Shown: piece by piece, positions 12,175 through 13,983 of the stretch | Layout of the letters: each line of letters starts with the position of its first letter | Numbering within the stretch: the stretch's first letter is position 1 | DNA from: Methanoregulaceae archaeon | GTDB lineage: Archaea; Halobacteriota; Methanomicrobia; Methanomicrobiales; Methanospirillaceae | Assembly (NCBI GenBank): GCA_013331215.1 | Contig: DUGU01000112.1 | Span: 1-13,983, forward strand | DNA length: 13,983 nt | Reading direction: 5' to 3' | Notes under the pieces: generated by a model | Databases searched by the model: none | Seen by the model: only the letters and a program-made list of their open reading frames with translations | What the model was told of the DNA's origin: nothing | Program-made: the position numbers and the translations under genes

Positions 12175-13617
12175 ATGGCCGACGGAGAGCTGACGCTCCT
12201 CCAGCTGAACGATACGCACGCGTACCTCGAGCCCCACCCCGAGGTCTTCTGGGAGGGAGAGGGGCCAGTCTTCCGGCCGGCGGGCGGGTACGCCCGGATC
12301 GCCGGGCTTGTCAATCTGGTACGGGCAGAGACCGGCGGAAAGGCCCTGCTCCTCGACTGCGGGGACACCCTTCACGGGACCGCGCCGGCCTTGAAGACCC
12401 GCGGGGCCGCGATGGTCCCGGTACTGAACGCGCTCGGGATTGCGGCTATGACGGCCCATTGGGACTTCGCGTACGGCCCGGCCCGCCTCCGCGAGCTCGC
12501 GGCCTTGCTCGACTACCCCGTGCTCGCGCTGAACTGCTATGACCGCGCGAGCGGAAGCCGGCCGTTTCCCCCGTCGATCCTGGTCGAGACCCCGGACCTC
12601 ACGATCGGCGTGGCCGGCATCGCCGCGACGATCCTGGACAAGGTCATGCCCCCGTCGTTCGCGGAGGGACTCCGTTTCACGGATGGGATTCGCGAGCTGC
12701 CGGATATCATCGCGGACCTCCGGGATGCGGGCGCGGGCCTGGTGGTCGTGCTCAGTCACCTGGGCCTGCCGCAGGACGTCCGGCTCGCCACGGCGACGGA
12801 CGGGATCGATGTCCTCTTCTCCGGGCACACGCATCACCGCCTCGAGGCACCGATTGAGGTGAACGGAGCGCTTCTGATCCAGTCCGGGGTCCACGGCTCG
12901 TTCGTCGGCCGACTCGACCTTGCAGTCCGAAGCGGGCGGGTTGCCGGGCACGCGCATCATCTCATCGAGGTTGGGGAGGGCTGCCCGACCGACCCGGCCG
13001 TCGAAGCGCTTGCCGATGAGGCGACTGCGCCGTTCCGCGAGGAGCTCGGCAGGGTCGTGGGCCAGACCGCAGTTCCGCTCTATCGCGGCGAGATGTTCGG
13101 CTCGTCCACGGACGACCTGCTCCTCGCCGCGCTCCGCCGCGAGACCGATGCAGACCTCGCGTTCTCGAACGGGTGGCGGTACGGCGCCCCGATCCTCCCG
13201 GGTTCGATGACGCTGAACGACCTCTACGACATCGTGCCCATGGACCCGGAGGTGATGACAGTCACCCTCACGGGGGCGGAGGTGCTCGGCATGCTCGAGC
13301 AGAATCTCGAGCGGACGTTTGCCTGCGACCCGTTCGGCCAGATGGGAGGGTACGTGAAGCGGTGCCAGGGCCTCGTCTGCTACATGAAGCTCGAGAACCC
13401 GCCGGGCCATCGCGTCCAGGCCTGCTGGGCGGAGGGGCGTCGGCTCGATCCGGCCGGGCGCTATCGGGCTGCGTTCGTAACGATCCAGGGTGTCCCGGCC
13501 GGCCTCGGTGAGGAGCGCAGCGGGACCGGCATCACGGCTCTCACGGCAATGGAGCGGCTCCTCGCGGACCAGCGCCCCTACCGTGGAGAGCGCCCGCCGG
13601 CGTTCAGGGTGATCTGA
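12175..13617 (+). CDS. SoxB/5'-nucleotidase-like metallophosphoesterase, cytoplasmic
   Basis: 480 residues, two domains. The N-terminal calcineurin-like domain has LLQLNDTHAYLEPHPE (Asp13, His15), GGYARIAG, LLLDCGDTLHGTAPAL (Asp64), AHWDFAYGP (His95), LSHLG (His195) and SGHTHH (His218, His220): the dinuclear metal ligands of the UshA/SoxB superfamily. The GNHEFDYG motif of 5'-nucleotidases is replaced by AHWDFAYG, which matches the GHWEFTYG form I recall from SoxB thiosulfohydrolases. The C-terminal half (about 290-480) is a 5_nucleotid_C domain, with LAFSNGWRYGAP and TLNDLYDIVPMDPEVMTV. Known members are mostly exported, but no signal peptide is present. The mRNA appears leaderless, from a TATA box at 12144-12150. 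It is followed after one base by a DsrE-like gene, suggesting sulfur chemistry. Substrate unknown; nucleotidase remains possible. Confidence 0.86.
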   Translation: MADGELTLLQLNDTHAYLEPHPEVFWEGEGPVFRPAGGYARIAGLVNLVRAETGGKALLLDCGDTLHGTAPALKTRGAAMVPVLNALGIAAMTAHWDFAYGPARLRELAALLDYPVLALNCYDRASGSRPFPPSILVETPDLTIGVAGIAATILDKVMPPSFAEGLRFTDGIRELPDIIADLRDAGAGLVVVLSHLGLPQDVRLATATDGIDVLFSGHTHHRLEAPIEVNGALLIQSGVHGSFVGRLDLAVRSGRVAGHAHHLIEVGEGCPTDPAVEALADEATAPFREELGRVVGQTAVPLYRGEMFGSSTDDLLLAALRRETDADLAFSNGWRYGAPILPGSMTLNDLYDIVPMDPEVMTVTLTGAEVLGMLEQNLERTFACDPFGQMGGYVKRCQGLVCYMKLENPPGHRVQACWAEGRRLDPAGRYRAAFVTIQGVPAGLGEERSGTGITALTAMERLLADQRPYRGERPPAFRVI

Positions 13618-13618
13618 G

Positions 13619-13939
13619 ATGCACCGTGCAGTCGTCCACGTTCCCGAGGAGGCGCGGGTGGACCGGGCGCTCAGGAACGTCAGGAACTTACTCGACGATT
13701 TCGGGAGGGAGGTCGAGGTCGTGATGGTCCTGAACGGGGACGCGGTCGGGGCCCTCGCGCCGGGGAGTGCCCATATCGATGCCATGCGGAAATTACAGGT
13801 AAGAGGCGTCCGGATCATGGCCTGCGCTCGGTCGCTCCGGAAACACGAGCTCGACCCCGATGTGCTCGTCGAGGATGTGGTCACGGTCCCGGGCGGGGTG
13901 ACCGAGGTGGTCCGGCTGGAGGCCGACGGCTTCGCGTAG
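13619..13939 (+). CDS. DsrE-like family protein (COG1416 type)
   Basis: 106 residues. The sequence has the DsrE/YchN-like layout: a first beta strand AVVHV, helix ALRNVRNLLDDFG, strand EVEVVMVLNGDAV, helix HIDAMRKLQVRG, strand VRIMACARSL with Cys69, and an end TVPGGVTEVVRLEADGFA. DsrE-fold proteins form oligomers, and some carry persulfide sulfur on a conserved cysteine. In COG1416 the AC-x-x-(S/T)L cysteine is conserved, and Cys69 fits. The ATG lies one base after the upstream stop, with GGTGATC as a strong ribosome site inside the upstream gene. It is therefore cotranslated with the SoxB-like phosphoesterase. A sulfur-transfer role is inference from fold and context. Confidence 0.82.
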   Translation: MHRAVVHVPEEARVDRALRNVRNLLDDFGREVEVVMVLNGDAVGALAPGSAHIDAMRKLQVRGVRIMACARSLRKHELDPDVLVEDVVTVPGGVTEVVRLEADGFA

Positions 13940-13951
13940 CTCCGCCCCTGA

Positions 13952-13983
13952 ACCCGTGCGGGTCGCATTCAATAACCTTATCG
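13952..13983 (+). promoter_or_regulatory. Inverted repeat and AT-rich element at the window end
   Basis: ACCCG-TG-CGGGT (13952-13963) is followed by AT-rich TTCAATAACCTTAT, which may be the promoter of a gene beyond the window. No T-run terminator is seen for the DsrE-like gene. Confidence 0.25.

Noticed and set aside
11452..13968. An 838-codon open frame on the minus strand
   Set aside because: It is antisense to prk, two small genes, the SoxB-like gene and the DsrE-like gene, all of which have family motifs or operon support. Long antisense frames are expected in DNA this rich in G/C.

Overview
The window is high-GC archaeal DNA that reads as a methanogen of the order Methanomicrobiales (Methanoculleus/Methanofollis-like; genus not resolved). 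The pointers are a CofG gene for the coenzyme F420 chromophore, an archaeal-type ferredoxin:thioredoxin reductase catalytic subunit, a methanogen-type phosphoribulokinase, a GH57 amylase paired with a GT4 glycosyltransferase, multi-PAS regulators with an N-terminal HTH, a tRNA-Val without encoded CCA, archaeal TATA boxes about 26 bases from predicted starts, and GGAGGTGAT-type ribosome binding sites. No cas genes, transposases or phage genes were recognised.

Layout: (1) 1-196, the N-terminal end of a minus-strand ABC transporter ATPase. (2) 276-993, a two-gene plus-strand unit: a YkgJ-type cysteine-cluster protein and an unrecognised cysteine-rich 88-residue protein. (3) 1001-1073, tRNA-Val(TAC) on the minus strand. 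(4) 1182-3578, an HTH+3xPAS regulator and a four-helix membrane protein with a cysteine-rich C-terminal domain. (5) 3606-4358 minus, an exported SIMPL/DUF541 protein. (6) 7382 down to 4425 minus, a tight operon cofG-purC-purS-purQ-ftrB. (7) 7383-7672, an intergenic region that is AT-rich in its second half, with TATA boxes, a 30-bp-spaced direct repeat and an inverted repeat at the predicted transcription start. (8) 7673-10254, GH57 amylase and GT4 glycosyltransferase overlapping by 19 bases. (9) 10255-10606, a non-coding stretch with a perfect 37-bp direct repeat around an AT-rich 36-bp spacer. (10) 10607-11641, phosphoribulokinase. (11) 11668-12123, two small proteins, the first a DUF7123-like winged-helix candidate. 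(12) 12175-13939, a cytoplasmic SoxB/5'-nucleotidase-like metallophosphoesterase directly followed by a DsrE-like protein.

How the genes fit together: cofG serves F420 synthesis; purC, purS and purQ serve de novo purine synthesis; ftrB suggests a redox-regulatory link in the same transcript. The GH57/GT4 pair is a storage alpha-glucan unit, and the neighbouring phosphoribulokinase belongs to the RuBisCO-linked reductive hexulose-phosphate route known from Methanospirillum, so region 8-10 looks like a sugar-phosphate/glycogen neighbourhood. The SoxB-like/DsrE-like pair hints at an undescribed sulfur-related or nucleotide-related function. The best leads for novelty are that pair, the 37-bp repeat, and a likely non-canonical AUU start of the amylase. 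All identifications come from reading motifs; no database search was run.
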